Shown here: one piece after another, positions 19,186-27,294 of the stretch | Layout of the letters: each line of letters begins with the position of its first letter | Numbering within the stretch: position 1 is the first letter of the stretch | The notes under the pieces: model-generated | The model's database searches: none | What the model was told of the DNA's origin: nothing | Seen by the model: only the letters and a program-made list of their open reading frames with translations | Made by a program: the position numbers and the translations under genes | DNA from: Nevskia ramosa DSM 11499 | GTDB taxonomy: Bacteria; Pseudomonadota; Gammaproteobacteria; Nevskiales; Nevskiaceae | Direction: 5' to 3' | Length of the DNA: 64,000 nucleotides | Assembly: GCF_000420645.1 (NCBI RefSeq) | Contig: NZ_ATVI01000006.1 | Location: 744,001-808,000 of the forward strand

Positions 19186-19518
19186 ATGAGCAAGACCAGC
19201 GACGCAGCAGCAGCCAATCCACCCACCGCGAGCTTCCGCGAGTTCTATCCGTTCTATCTCGGCGAGCACGCGAACCGCACCTGCCGGCGCCTTCATTTCA
19301 TCGGCACCAGCCTGGTGATCGCAACGGCCGTCTACGCGCTGCTCACCGGCCGCTACACCGCGTTGTGGTTCATGCCGCTGTTCGGCTACGGCTTCGCCTG
19401 GGTCGCCCATTTCTTCGTCGAGAAGAACCGCCCGGCGACCTTCAAGGCACCGTTCTACAGCCTCGCCGGCGATTTCGTGATGTTCAAGGACATGCTCACC
19501 GGGCGCATTCCGTTCTGA
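19186..19518 (+). CDS. Mpo1-like (DUF962) membrane protein
   Basis: A 110-residue protein with FREFYPFYLGEHANRTCRRLHFIGTS, the conserved N-terminal His block of DUF962/Mpo1, two membrane segments (LVIATAVYALLTG; LWFMPLFGYGFAWVAHF) and a C-terminal second His motif ending VMFKDMLTGRIPF. Yeast Mpo1 is an Fe-dependent dioxygenase in 2-hydroxy fatty acid breakdown; the bacterial role is unproven. The ATG at 19186 has AGGAG upstream and follows the OYE stop by 25 nt. Confidence 0.85.
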   Translation: MSKTSDAAAANPPTASFREFYPFYLGEHANRTCRRLHFIGTSLVIATAVYALLTGRYTALWFMPLFGYGFAWVAHFFVEKNRPATFKAPFYSLAGDFVMFKDMLTGRIPF

Positions 19519-19583
19519 ACTGGCACGGACGCGGGGCGTAGAATTCGCCCCGCGCGAGGCGCGCAGTTCGTTCGGGTGGTCTC

Positions 19584-21467
19584 ATGTCGCAGCATTTCGA
19601 TGTCATCGTCATTGGCGGCGGCCACGCCGGCACCGAAGCCGCGCTCGCGTCGGCGCGCAGCGGTGCCCGCACCTTGCTGGTCACCCAGAACATCGAGACG
19701 CTCGGGCAGATGTCCTGCAACCCGGCGATCGGCGGCATCGGCAAGGGCCATCTGGTCCGCGAGATCGATGCCCTTGGTGGTGCGATGGCGCATGCAGCCG
19801 ATCGCGCCGGCATCCAGTTCCGTATCCTCAATGCGTCGAAAGGGCCGGCGGTGCGCGCGACTCGCGCCCAGGCCGATCGCATGCTCTATCGCGCTGCTGT
19901 GCGCGAGCTGCTCGAAAATCAGCCGAACCTGTCGCTGTTCCAGCAGGAAGTCGATGACCTGATCGTTGAAGGCGAAGCAGTGCGTGGTGTCGTCACCCGC
20001 GCCGGCCTGCGCTTCACCGCACGCGCCGTGGTGCTGACCGTCGGTACTTTCCTCGCCGGCAAGATTCACGTCGGCATGGTCAATCACCAGGGTGGCCGGG
20101 CTGGCGATGCGCCGAGCAATGCGCTGGCTGCGCGTCTGCGCGAACTGCCGCTGCGCGTGGGCCGCCTCAAGACCGGAACGCCGCCGCGCATCGATGGCCG
20201 CACGATCAACTACGACGGCCTGATCGAGCAGCCAGGCGACACGCCGACGCCGGTGTTCTCGTTCCTCGGATCGGTCGCCGAACATCCGCGTCAGGTGTCT
20301 TGCTGGATGACCCACACCAACGAGCGCACGCACGAGATCATCCGCAGCGGCTTCGATCGCAGCCCGATGTTCACCGGCATCATCGAAGGCACCGGGCCGC
20401 GCTATTGCCCGAGTGTCGAGGACAAGGTCAATCGCTTCGCCTCGAAGACTTCGCATCAGGTGTTCATCGAACCGGAAGGTCTGAACACCCATGAGGTCTA
20501 TCCGAACGGCATCTCCACGAGCTTGCCGTACGACATCCAGGAAGCGCTGGTGCATTCGATCAAGGGCTTCGAGCGCGCCCACATCACCCGGCCGGGTTAT
20601 GCGATCGAGTACGACTACTTCGATCCGCGCGATCTGCAGATGAGCCTGGAAACCAAGGTCATCGCCGGCCTGTTCTTCGCCGGCCAGATCAATGGCACCA
20701 CCGGTTACGAGGAAGCGGCGGCGCAGGGTCTGCTGGCCGGCATCAATGCCGCCCGCAAGTCACGCGATGAAGCGCCGTGGTGCCCGGCGCGGCATGAGGC
20801 TTATATCGGCGTGCTCGTCGACGATCTGATCACGCGCGGCACGGCCGAGCCGTATCGCATGTTCACCTCGCGCGCCGAGCATCGCCTGCTGCTGCGTGAG
20901 GACAACGCCGATCTGCGGCTGACGCCGGTAGGCCGCGAGATGAATCTGGTCGACGATGCGCGCTGGGAAGCGTTCAGGGCTAAGCGCGATGCGATCGATG
21001 TCGAAAGCGCGCGGCTGTCAGCGCACTGGCTGAAGCCCACACAGCTCGGCACGCCGGCGATGGTCGAGGCCTTTGGTCCGGCGTCGGCCGACAACGGTGC
21101 CTCGGCACTCGATCTGCTGCGCCGGCCGGAAGCCAATATCGCTGCGCTGAAGCGTTTCGGATTGATGAGCGAAGACATCGACGACGCAGTGGCCGAGCAG
21201 GTCGAAATCCGCGTCAAGTACGCCGGCTACATCGAGCGCCAGCAGGTCGAGATCGCGCGCGCCGTGCGTTATGACGATGCGCCGATGCCAGTCGATCTCG
21301 ATTACGCGGCGGTCAGCGGTCTTTCCAACGAAGTGCGCCAGAAGCTGGCGGCGCATCGGCCGCAGACCGTCGCGCAGGCCAGTCGCATTTCCGGCGTCAC
21401 GCCGGCGGCCGTGTCACTGCTGCTGGTGCATCTGAAGAAGCTTGGCCTGCTCAGGCGCACAGCCTGA
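19584..21467 (+). CDS. mnmG: tRNA uridine-5-carboxymethylaminomethyl(34) synthesis enzyme MnmG
   Basis: A 627-residue FAD enzyme that works with MnmE to make cmnm5U at the wobble position. It has the FAD motif [43 protein letters not shown], the [21 protein letters not shown] block and the tRNA-binding C-terminal domain ending [23 protein letters not shown]. Full family length. In many relatives mnmG sits beside rsmG and parAB near the origin; here those neighbours are absent. Confidence 0.97.
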   Translation: MSQHFDVIVIGGGHAGTEAALASARSGARTLLVTQNIETLGQMSCNPAIGGIGKGHLVREIDALGGAMAHAADRAGIQFRILNASKGPAVRATRAQADRMLYRAAVRELLENQPNLSLFQQEVDDLIVEGEAVRGVVTRAGLRFTARAVVLTVGTFLAGKIHVGMVNHQGGRAGDAPSNALAARLRELPLRVGRLKTGTPPRIDGRTINYDGLIEQPGDTPTPVFSFLGSVAEHPRQVSCWMTHTNERTHEIIRSGFDRSPMFTGIIEGTGPRYCPSVEDKVNRFASKTSHQVFIEPEGLNTHEVYPNGISTSLPYDIQEALVHSIKGFERAHITRPGYAIEYDYFDPRDLQMSLETKVIAGLFFAGQINGTTGYEEAAAQGLLAGINAARKSRDEAPWCPARHEAYIGVLVDDLITRGTAEPYRMFTSRAEHRLLLREDNADLRLTPVGREMNLVDDARWEAFRAKRDAIDVESARLSAHWLKPTQLGTPAMVEAFGPASADNGASALDLLRRPEANIAALKRFGLMSEDIDDAVAEQVEIRVKYAGYIERQQVEIARAVRYDDAPMPVDLDYAAVSGLSNEVRQKLAAHRPQTVAQASRISGVTPAAVSLLLVHLKKLGLLRRTA

Positions 21468-21481
21468 GCTCAGCTCCTCAA

Positions 21482-21883
21482 TCAGCAAAGGTGGCTGATC
21501 GCGCGCAGCACGTCCGAGCGCGAAATCTGGCCGACCAGCTGGCCGTTCTCGATCACCGGATAGCGACGGAACGGCGCGGTGGTGAACATCGTCGCCAGTT
21601 GCGTGAGATTGGTTTCCGGATCGACGGTCACCGGTTTCTCGCTCATGTACTGGGCGACCGGCCCGGCGATGCAGGTGTCCTGTGCGGCGGTCAGCGCCAC
21701 TTCGAGGCAGTCGCGCTGCGACAGGATGCCGACCAGGTTGCCTTTGGCATCGACGACCGGCGCACCGGAGATGCCCTTCTCGACCAGCGTGTGTACGGCG
21801 TGCATCACTTCCATGTCCGGCCGGAAGGTGACGAGCTTGGTCGTCATGTAATCGCGGACCTTGACCGAATCAAGCGTTGCCAT
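21482..21883 (-). CDS. CBS-domain pair protein
   Basis: A 133-residue protein made of two CBS motifs: KVRDYMTTKLVTFRPDMEVMHAVHTLVEKGISGAPVVDAKGNLVGILSQRD and VAQYMSEKPVTVDPETNLTQLATMFTTAPFRRYPVIENGQLVGQISRSDVLRAI. Bateman modules bind adenine nucleotides and act as energy sensors; a stand-alone pair has no catalytic domain to regulate, so the partner is unknown. ATG 21883 (MATLDSV) was chosen as the natural domain start. Confidence 0.85.
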   Translation of the reverse strand: MATLDSVKVRDYMTTKLVTFRPDMEVMHAVHTLVEKGISGAPVVDAKGNLVGILSQRDCLEVALTAAQDTCIAGPVAQYMSEKPVTVDPETNLTQLATMFTTAPFRRYPVIENGQLVGQISRSDVLRAISHLC

Positions 21884-21984
21884 TCTAGTTTTCTCCCCTG
21901 CACCTGCGGCGACAGTAGCGCGGGGGTGCAGCGGAAACAACCGGGATCACTCGATCTGAGGTAGGGGGCGAGCCCGCTTTCCCG

Positions 21985-22767
21985 TCATAGCGCGCCGTCG
22001 AACAATCCTGACGGCGGCGGTTCGATGCCCGCCTTCGGCAGCACCGCATGCAGGGCCGCACCGTGCTCGCGCAGGTAGGCGCGCCAGTGCACGTGATCGT
22101 CCATCTGCTTTTCGACCAGCCGCCAGAAGCGCGGCGAGTGATCGAGATGGCGGCGATGGCAAAGCTCGTGGATGACCACATAGCGCAGCGCTTCGCGTGG
22201 CGCCATCACCAGCCGCCAGTTCAGGCTGATCAGCCCATCTGGCGTGCAGCTGCCCCACAGCGATTTCTGATCGGCGATGCGCGGGCCGATGAAGCTCACG
22301 CCGAGCCGCTGCGATTCGCTTTCGAGCAGGCTGCGGGCATCGTTGCGGGCCAGCTTGCTGAGCGCTGCGCGCAGCGTCTGCGCCAGCAGTTCGGTACGGA
22401 CGCTGTCGGCGGTCGAGCAGAACACGCTGACTTCATGATCGAAGCGGACCAGCGGCCGCGCGATGCGCGACAGCACGATGCGCAGCGGCAGTTGTTGACC
22501 GCGCAGCGGAATGGTGTCGCTGCCATCCCAGCGCAGCGGCGGATGCGTCGGCACTCGAGCGGCACGCGATTTCAGTTCCACGAGCTTGATGCGGATCCAT
22601 TCCTCACGGCTCTTCAGGAAGGCGTGCGCCGTGCCCCGCGGCACGCGCTTCGGAATCACCAGCAGCACGTTGCCATCGGGCCGGACTTCAATGCGGATGT
22701 TGCGGGCCCGCGCGCTGACGCGTTCGGTCAGCTGCAGCGGCGCAAAGGGTCCGAGCAGATCGGCCAT
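21985..22767 (-). CDS. YgjP-like (DUF45) zinc metallopeptidase
   Basis: A 260-residue protein with the zinc motif VVIHELCHRRHLDHSPRFW (HExxH-type HELCH plus a third histidine), preceded by QKSLWGSCTPDGLISLNWRLVMAP, the signature of YgjP/WLM-related peptidases. The N-terminal half (IEVRPDGNVLLVIPKRVPRG) is also typical. The ATG at 22767 is the only good start. Substrate unknown; it stands alone. Confidence 0.85.
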   Translation of the reverse strand: MADLLGPFAPLQLTERVSARARNIRIEVRPDGNVLLVIPKRVPRGTAHAFLKSREEWIRIKLVELKSRAARVPTHPPLRWDGSDTIPLRGQQLPLRIVLSRIARPLVRFDHEVSVFCSTADSVRTELLAQTLRAALSKLARNDARSLLESESQRLGVSFIGPRIADQKSLWGSCTPDGLISLNWRLVMAPREALRYVVIHELCHRRHLDHSPRFWRLVEKQMDDHVHWRAYLREHGAALHAVLPKAGIEPPPSGLFDGAL

Positions 22768-22937
22768 CAGTGCAGCCGGAGCACGCGATCAGCGCGAGCC
22801 GAAGCTTCGCGGGTCACGGCAAGGTTCATCGAGAGGGAAGCAATCATGAGGCGCAAGGCTGCAACAGTTGGGGAATTGTATTCGTGCTACGCGTCAAACG
22901 TGCCAATGGACGCTACGAACGGTGCAGCGCGGCCGCT

Positions 22938-23738
22938 TCAGCCTTCGCGATAGCCGATGCGGGCGAGCAGACCATCGAGTTCGTCAAGGTCATGAAACTT
23001 CACGCGCAACTCGCCGCTGCCGGCACTGCCCGGCTTGAACGCGGCGGTGTAGCCGAGATGATCGGACAGCTTGCCGGCAAGCTTCTGCCAGTCGTCCGGC
23101 TTGGTCGAGGCGGCAAGCACGCGTGCGCCGATGGCCAGCCGTCGTTCGAGCGCCCGCACGCTGAGCCGCTCGCGCACGCAGGCTTCGGCCCAGCGCAGTT
23201 GCGATTGGGTCTGCAGGCCGGCCAGCACCTTGGCGTGACCGAGGCTCAATGAGCCTTCGTCGAGCATCGTCTGCACCGCCGGTGCCAGTGCCAGCAGACG
23301 CAGGAAATTGGTGACGTAAGCGCGGGACTTGCCGATGCGGGTGCCGATCGCTTCGTGAGTCAAGGTGTGCGCCTCGCCAAGCTTGCGCAGGCCATCGGCG
23401 GTTTCCATCGGCGACAGCGATTCGCGCTGCAGGTTTTCGATCAGCCCGAGCACGCGGGCTTCGGCTTCGTCGAGATCGTCGCGGATCAGCGCCGGTACTT
23501 CGTGGAGGCCGGCCAGTTGCGCAGCACGCCAGCGACGTTCGCCGGCCAGCAGCTCGTACTCGCGGCGCGGACCATGGCCGAGCGAGCGCAGCACCAGCGG
23601 CTGGATGATGCCGGACTCGCGGATCGACTCGGCCAGCTCGCGCAGCGCGTCGGCCGCAAAACGGCGCCGGGCCTGGGTGGTGCCCGGACGGATCAGGTCC
23701 AGCGGAATGCGGCGGATGGTTTCGCCCGGTACGGTCAA
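22938..23738 (-). CDS. ParB/Spo0J-family DNA-binding protein without a ParA partner
   Basis: A 266-residue ParB-type protein. The N-terminal ParB/sulfiredoxin domain has LRELAESIRESGIIQPLVLR and the CTP-binding box GERRWRAAQLAG; LGLIENLQRESLSPMETADGLRKL and a helix-turn-helix (LTHEAIGTRIGKSRAYVTNFLRLLAL) follow, then LSLGHAKVLAGL. The C-terminal dimerisation part is short. TTG at 23738 is the only in-frame candidate start before an upstream stop. No parA lies beside it, unlike chromosomal parAB. It is divergent from folE. Confidence 0.85.
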   Translation of the reverse strand: MTVPGETIRRIPLDLIRPGTTQARRRFAADALRELAESIRESGIIQPLVLRSLGHGPRREYELLAGERRWRAAQLAGLHEVPALIRDDLDEAEARVLGLIENLQRESLSPMETADGLRKLGEAHTLTHEAIGTRIGKSRAYVTNFLRLLALAPAVQTMLDEGSLSLGHAKVLAGLQTQSQLRWAEACVRERLSVRALERRLAIGARVLAASTKPDDWQKLAGKLSDHLGYTAAFKPGSAGSGELRVKFHDLDELDGLLARIGYREG

Positions 23739-23897
23739 GGGGTGGCTTGATCCCTGTGGGATAATCCCGATATTGAACCATCAAAGCGCGCGGCCATGCG
23801 GTCAGCGCGGGTCGCCATCCGAACATCGGTCTTCGAGTCGCTGCAATCTGCGCGCCGGACCTGTCCCGAATCATTTTTCATTCAATTAGGAACGTCC

Positions 23898-24440
23898 GTG
23901 GAAGAGCACTACAAGGCGATCATCGAAGCCGTTGGCGAAGACCCGAATCGCGAAGGCCTGTTGCGCACGCCCCAGCGTGCCGCGAAAGCGATGGAATTCC
24001 TGACCCAGGGCTACAAGCAGGATCTGAAGGAACTGGTCAACGATGCGGTGTTCACCACCTCGAACAACGAGATGGTGATCGTCCGCGACATCGAGTTGTA
24101 TTCGATGTGCGAGCACCATCTGCTGCCCTTCCTCGGGCGGGCTCATATTGCCTATCTGCCGAACGGCAAGGTCATCGGCCTGTCCAAGATTCCGCGCATC
24201 GTCGACATGTTTGCGCGCCGCCTGCAGATTCAGGAGAAGCTGACCCAGCAGATCGGCAACTGCGTGCAGGAAGTGACGGATGCCAAGGGCGTGGCCGTTG
24301 TCGTGGAAGCGAAACATCTGTGCGCGATGATGCGCGGCGTCGAAAAGCAGAACTCGTCGATGACCACATCGATGATGCTCGGCCGCTTTCGGGACGATCC
24401 GCGCACCCGCCAGGAGTTCCTGACCCTGATCCGCGGCTGA
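23898..24440 (+). CDS. folE: GTP cyclohydrolase I
   Basis: FolE converts GTP to 7,8-dihydroneopterin triphosphate, the first step of folate synthesis. The 180-residue product has the zinc site in [17 protein letters not shown] (Cys, His) and [19 protein letters not shown] (second Cys), plus [22 protein letters not shown] at 23898 is chosen because TAGGAA lies 5-6 nt upstream; the longer ATG frame adds an unlikely Arg/Ser-rich leader. Standard family length. Confidence 0.96.
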   Translation: MEEHYKAIIEAVGEDPNREGLLRTPQRAAKAMEFLTQGYKQDLKELVNDAVFTTSNNEMVIVRDIELYSMCEHHLLPFLGRAHIAYLPNGKVIGLSKIPRIVDMFARRLQIQEKLTQQIGNCVQEVTDAKGVAVVVEAKHLCAMMRGVEKQNSSMTTSMMLGRFRDDPRTRQEFLTLIRG

Positions 24441-24469
24441 ATCCGATCGGAGGTCAGGCACCGTATCGA

Positions 24470-24500
24470 TTGTTACGGGCCGGCGTCACGTTCGTATAAT
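24470..24500 (+). promoter_or_regulatory. possible sigma70-type promoter for the desaturase gene
   Basis: A perfect TATAAT at 24495-24500 sits 69 nt before the desaturase ATG. The best upstream box, TTGTTA at 24470-24475, is 19 nt away, which is wide of the 17-nt optimum, so the -35 assignment is weak. Confidence 0.4.
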
Positions 24501-24568
24501 CGCCGTAGTTCCAATCCGGCGTAGCGATCATATCGATTGCCGCGCCCTGTATTTCCGGAGTCAGAGCC

Positions 24569-25555
24569 ATGGGCAGCGCAGCGCCTCGTCACACGTTCGG
24601 CACGCCGGACCAGATCGCCGTCATGGTCGATCTCCAAGCCTTTGTCGAGCGGCAGACCGCCGAGCATCTCGAACGCCGCAAGCTGTGGTTCCCGAACGAA
24701 TTGCTGTCTGCGGACGCGCATGACGTCGAAGCCGCCGATGCCGATATCGCCGAAGTGCGCGAAGCCGCGCGCGGCCTGCCGGACACCATCCGTGTCGCGT
24801 TGGCCCTGAACCTGCTGACCGAGGAAGGCCTGCCGCACTTCCATCGCCTGATCGCCACGCATCTCGGCAACGAATCGCCGTGGAGCACCTGGAACAACAT
24901 GTGGACGGCCGAGGAAGACCGCCACGGTTGCGCGATGCGCGACTACTGCCGCGACGCCCGCATCTTCAACATGGGCGCGCTGGAGAAGATGCAGTACCAC
25001 TACATCGAAGCCGGCTTCAATCCGGACTGGCAGCAGGACCCGTATCGCCTGCTCGCCTACACCTCGATGCAGGAGAAGGCGACCCAGGTTGCCCATGCCA
25101 ACACCGGCCGCACCTGCGGCAAGTACGAGCCGCGCATCCAGCGCATCCTCGCCCACATCGCCGGCGATGAGTCGCGCCACTACGCGTTCTACCGCGCCTG
25201 CTTCGGCGGCATCCTGGAGCGCGATCCGAACAACGCGCTGTACTCGCTGCTCAAGGTGATGCCGGCGCTGGCGATGCCCGGCCACAACATGCCGGGCTAC
25301 GACCACATGTCCGATGTCGTCCGCCGTGCCGAGATCTACGGCCCGCGCAACTATCAGGCGATCGTCGAGGAACTGCTCGAGCACTGGCAGATCGGCGCGA
25401 TGACCGGTCTGTCACCCAGCGGCCGCGAGTACCAGGACAAGCTGATGAAGATTCCGGCTCGTCTGGCGCGGATGGCCGATTACCTGGACGGCAAGGCTGT
25501 CGGCACCCGGGACTTCAGCTTCGATTTCATCTACAAGCGCGTGATCACGATCTAG
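24569..25555 (+). CDS. acyl-[ACP] desaturase (soluble di-iron)
   Basis: A 328-residue protein of the soluble stearoyl-ACP desaturase family, which introduces a double bond into acyl chains on ACP using O2 and ferredoxin. The ferritin-like four-helix bundle shows both iron-binding motifs, EEDRHG and DESRHYAFY, with the preceding carboxylates in LLTEEGLPHF and QEKATQ. There is no transmembrane segment. It would give an aerobic route to unsaturated fatty acids. A perfect hairpin follows the stop. Confidence 0.88.
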   Translation: MGSAAPRHTFGTPDQIAVMVDLQAFVERQTAEHLERRKLWFPNELLSADAHDVEAADADIAEVREAARGLPDTIRVALALNLLTEEGLPHFHRLIATHLGNESPWSTWNNMWTAEEDRHGCAMRDYCRDARIFNMGALEKMQYHYIEAGFNPDWQQDPYRLLAYTSMQEKATQVAHANTGRTCGKYEPRIQRILAHIAGDESRHYAFYRACFGGILERDPNNALYSLLKVMPALAMPGHNMPGYDHMSDVVRRAEIYGPRNYQAIVEELLEHWQIGAMTGLSPSGREYQDKLMKIPARLARMADYLDGKAVGTRDFSFDFIYKRVITI

Positions 25556-25556
25556 T

Positions 25557-25595
25557 CTTCGTCGTGCGGCGCTGCTTCAGCGCCGCACGACGAAG
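25557..25595. terminator. 18-bp perfect hairpin between convergent genes
   Basis: CTTCGTCGTGCGGCGCTG at 25557-25574 is exactly complementary to 25578-25595, with a CTT loop. It begins just after the desaturase stop and overlaps the last codons and stop of the convergent acylphosphatase gene. There is no T tract on either side, so it may be a bidirectional mRNA 3'-end or stability structure rather than a classic intrinsic terminator. Confidence 0.7.
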
Positions 25596-25858
25596 CCGGC
25601 GTCGTCCGCCACCGGCGCATCGACGGCGCGCCATTCCAGCGTTTCGACCTGGGCCGTCGGCGGTCCGCGGCGCAGCCAGTCGCGCAGGCTCATCACCGCG
25701 TCGAAACTGGCGCCGGCAACCAGCCCTTCCACCGAACCGTCCGGGCAGTTGCGCACCCAGCCGAGCAGGCCCAGCGCCTGGGCCTTGCGCCGGGTCGCGA
25801 CCCGGAAGCCCACGCCCTGGACCCGGCCGGTGACGACGAAGCGGTAAGATTCCTGCAT
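25577..25858 (-). CDS. acyP: acylphosphatase
   Basis: A 93-residue acylphosphatase that hydrolyses carboxyl-phosphate bonds. It has the signature FVVTGRVQGVGFRVATRRKAQALGLLGWVRNCPDGSVEG, containing the phosphate-binding loop with the catalytic Arg and the catalytic Asn in RNCPDGS. The ATG at 25858 gives the standard small size. Its last codons form one arm of a perfect hairpin shared with the convergent desaturase gene. Confidence 0.93.
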   Translation of the reverse strand: MQESYRFVVTGRVQGVGFRVATRRKAQALGLLGWVRNCPDGSVEGLVAGASFDAVMSLRDWLRRGPPTAQVETLEWRAVDAPVADDAGFVVRR

Positions 25859-25899
25859 GTCGGCAATTCGTTTTTCGTGAGCGCCAGAGGGAGTCAATC

Positions 25900-26589
25900 A
25901 TGGCCTTGGCAATCATAGATCGCCTGCGTCGAGGGCTGGGGCAAGGCTTCGATGCCATCGCCGGCCGGGCGATGGATCTGGCTGGCCGTGAATCGTTTTC
26001 CTTGTCCGCCGAACTGCCGGGACTCACCGCCGATGCGCCGCTGCTGCGCCTGAAGCTGGAAATGCTCAGCGAGGAACTGGGCGATGGCGGCCGCTTCCGG
26101 CTGCGCGCGCATCTGCAGGCGCATCTGGCCAGCGCGCTGACGCCGCTGCCATCCCCGGGCAAGGCTCGCGACGCGCTCTCCGGCCCGGACACGCAAAGCC
26201 TGCCCGCCGCTGGTGTCGGCCGCCTGCTGCGGATGACGCTCAAAGTGCCGGCGATTCGCCGCGTGGCGGCGCCGTTGATCCGTCATGACGTCAATACCTG
26301 GGTCGATGTTCGCGCCTCGACCGCCGATCTCGTCGACGGTGCTCGCGCGCTGCTGCCGGAAAGCGAGCAGCTGAAAGCACTCGGCATCGATACCACGGTG
26401 GTCGGCGACGGTCCGCTGGCGCAGACCTGGGCCGGCTCCACCGGTGGCCTGACGCCGGGTTTCGCCCAGGTTTCGCTGATCCAGATCGACAAGCGCCATC
26501 TGCCGAAAGCCGTCAGTGCGCTGCTTGGTGATCAGCCGTTCCAGCTGGTGGCCGCGGTGGTCAACGTGGCCGAGGAAAAGCGGCGCTAG
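25900..26589 (+). CDS. hypothetical protein, 229 residues
   Basis: Not recognised. The product starts MALAIIDRLRRGLGQGFDAIAGRAMDLAGRESFSLSAELPG and is a soluble, leucine/alanine-rich protein with no signal peptide or transmembrane helix. The ATG has GGGAG 7 nt upstream and the frame shows the strong GC3 bias of its neighbours, so it is very likely real. It is divergent from acyP and followed 16 nt later by the glyoxalase-like gene. Confidence 0.7.
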   Translation: MALAIIDRLRRGLGQGFDAIAGRAMDLAGRESFSLSAELPGLTADAPLLRLKLEMLSEELGDGGRFRLRAHLQAHLASALTPLPSPGKARDALSGPDTQSLPAAGVGRLLRMTLKVPAIRRVAAPLIRHDVNTWVDVRASTADLVDGARALLPESEQLKALGIDTTVVGDGPLAQTWAGSTGGLTPGFAQVSLIQIDKRHLPKAVSALLGDQPFQLVAAVVNVAEEKRR

Positions 26590-26605
26590 CGCAGGAGGTT
26601 TACAG

Positions 26606-26962
26606 ATGAACTTCGGCAAGCCGGTGCCGATACTCCGCATCTTCGATGAGACCAAGGCGAGAGAGTTCTACGTCGACTTCCTGGGTTTCGGGATTGATTG
26701 GGAGTATCGCTTCGAACCTGATCTGCCGCTCTACCTGCAGGTATCGAAAGGCGATTGCCTGCTTCATCTGTCCGAGCATCACGGCGATTGCAGCCCGGGT
26801 GCGGCGATGCGGATTCCGGTCGACGATCTCGGTGCTTTCCATCGCGAGCTGCTGGCAAAGCGCTACCCCTATGCGCGGCCCGGCATCGAGCCGATGCCCT
26901 GGGGCCGGGACTTGTCGGTAAGCGATCCCTTCGGTAATCGCCTGACCTTCACCGGGGACTGA
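26606..26962 (+). CDS. glyoxalase/bleomycin-resistance-fold protein
   Basis: A 118-residue vicinal-oxygen-chelate protein. It begins MNFGKPVPILRIFDETKAREFYVDFLGFGIDWEYRF, the N-terminal VOC half, and ends with the metal-ligand region LSVSDPFGNRLTFTGD. HLSEHHGDCSPG lies in the middle. A strong AGGAGG site precedes the ATG at 26606. Related small VOC proteins bind drugs or isomerise small molecules; no substrate can be deduced. Confidence 0.85.
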   Translation: MNFGKPVPILRIFDETKAREFYVDFLGFGIDWEYRFEPDLPLYLQVSKGDCLLHLSEHHGDCSPGAAMRIPVDDLGAFHRELLAKRYPYARPGIEPMPWGRDLSVSDPFGNRLTFTGD

Positions 26963-26989
26963 GGCACCCGGCGGGCTCTCGCGGCCAAC

Positions 26990-27017
26990 AAAAAAGCGGG
27001 AACCTTTCGGTCCCCGC
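26990..27017 (-). terminator. Rho-independent terminator (minus strand)
   Basis: On the minus strand a 9-bp stem with one mismatch (27017-27009 with 27004-26996, GAAA loop) is followed directly by six T residues. No minus-strand protein gene lies upstream, which points to a small RNA. Confidence 0.8.
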
Positions 27018-27113
27018 CTCAAACCCTCCCCCCAAAAATGATCCGGCGAGCCGCGGTGGCCGGAAACCTCGAACCTTTTGCTGCAGCAGAAGGCTTGATG
27101 GAGCGGAGACTAG
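26990..27113 (-). ncRNA. candidate small RNA of about 124 nt
   Basis: A minus-strand promoter-like pair (TTGCAC at 27149-27144, 18-nt spacer, TAAAAA at 27125-27120) predicts a start near 27113. The transcript would fold into three stems: a near-perfect palindrome at 27093-27074 centred on TGCTGCAGCA, a CCGGC/GCCGG stem at 27063-27043, and the terminator hairpin with T6. No convincing coding frame with a ribosome site is present. I do not recognise an RNA family. Only expression data can prove it. Confidence 0.5.
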
Positions 27114-27294
27114 CCTCATTTTTTACGGCCGCCTAGACCCGCAGTGCAACATGCAGCAAAGCCCGGCGGGCTGGCGTTCGCGGTAATGCCGGCTTGTCAC
27201 GCTGCTCGCGTACCATCGCGACCGGTCAGGCCTGCCCGGCTCCGAACAGCGCGGCGTCTTTCCCTCATTCCCTCCGAAGGATCGAATCTCCCCC

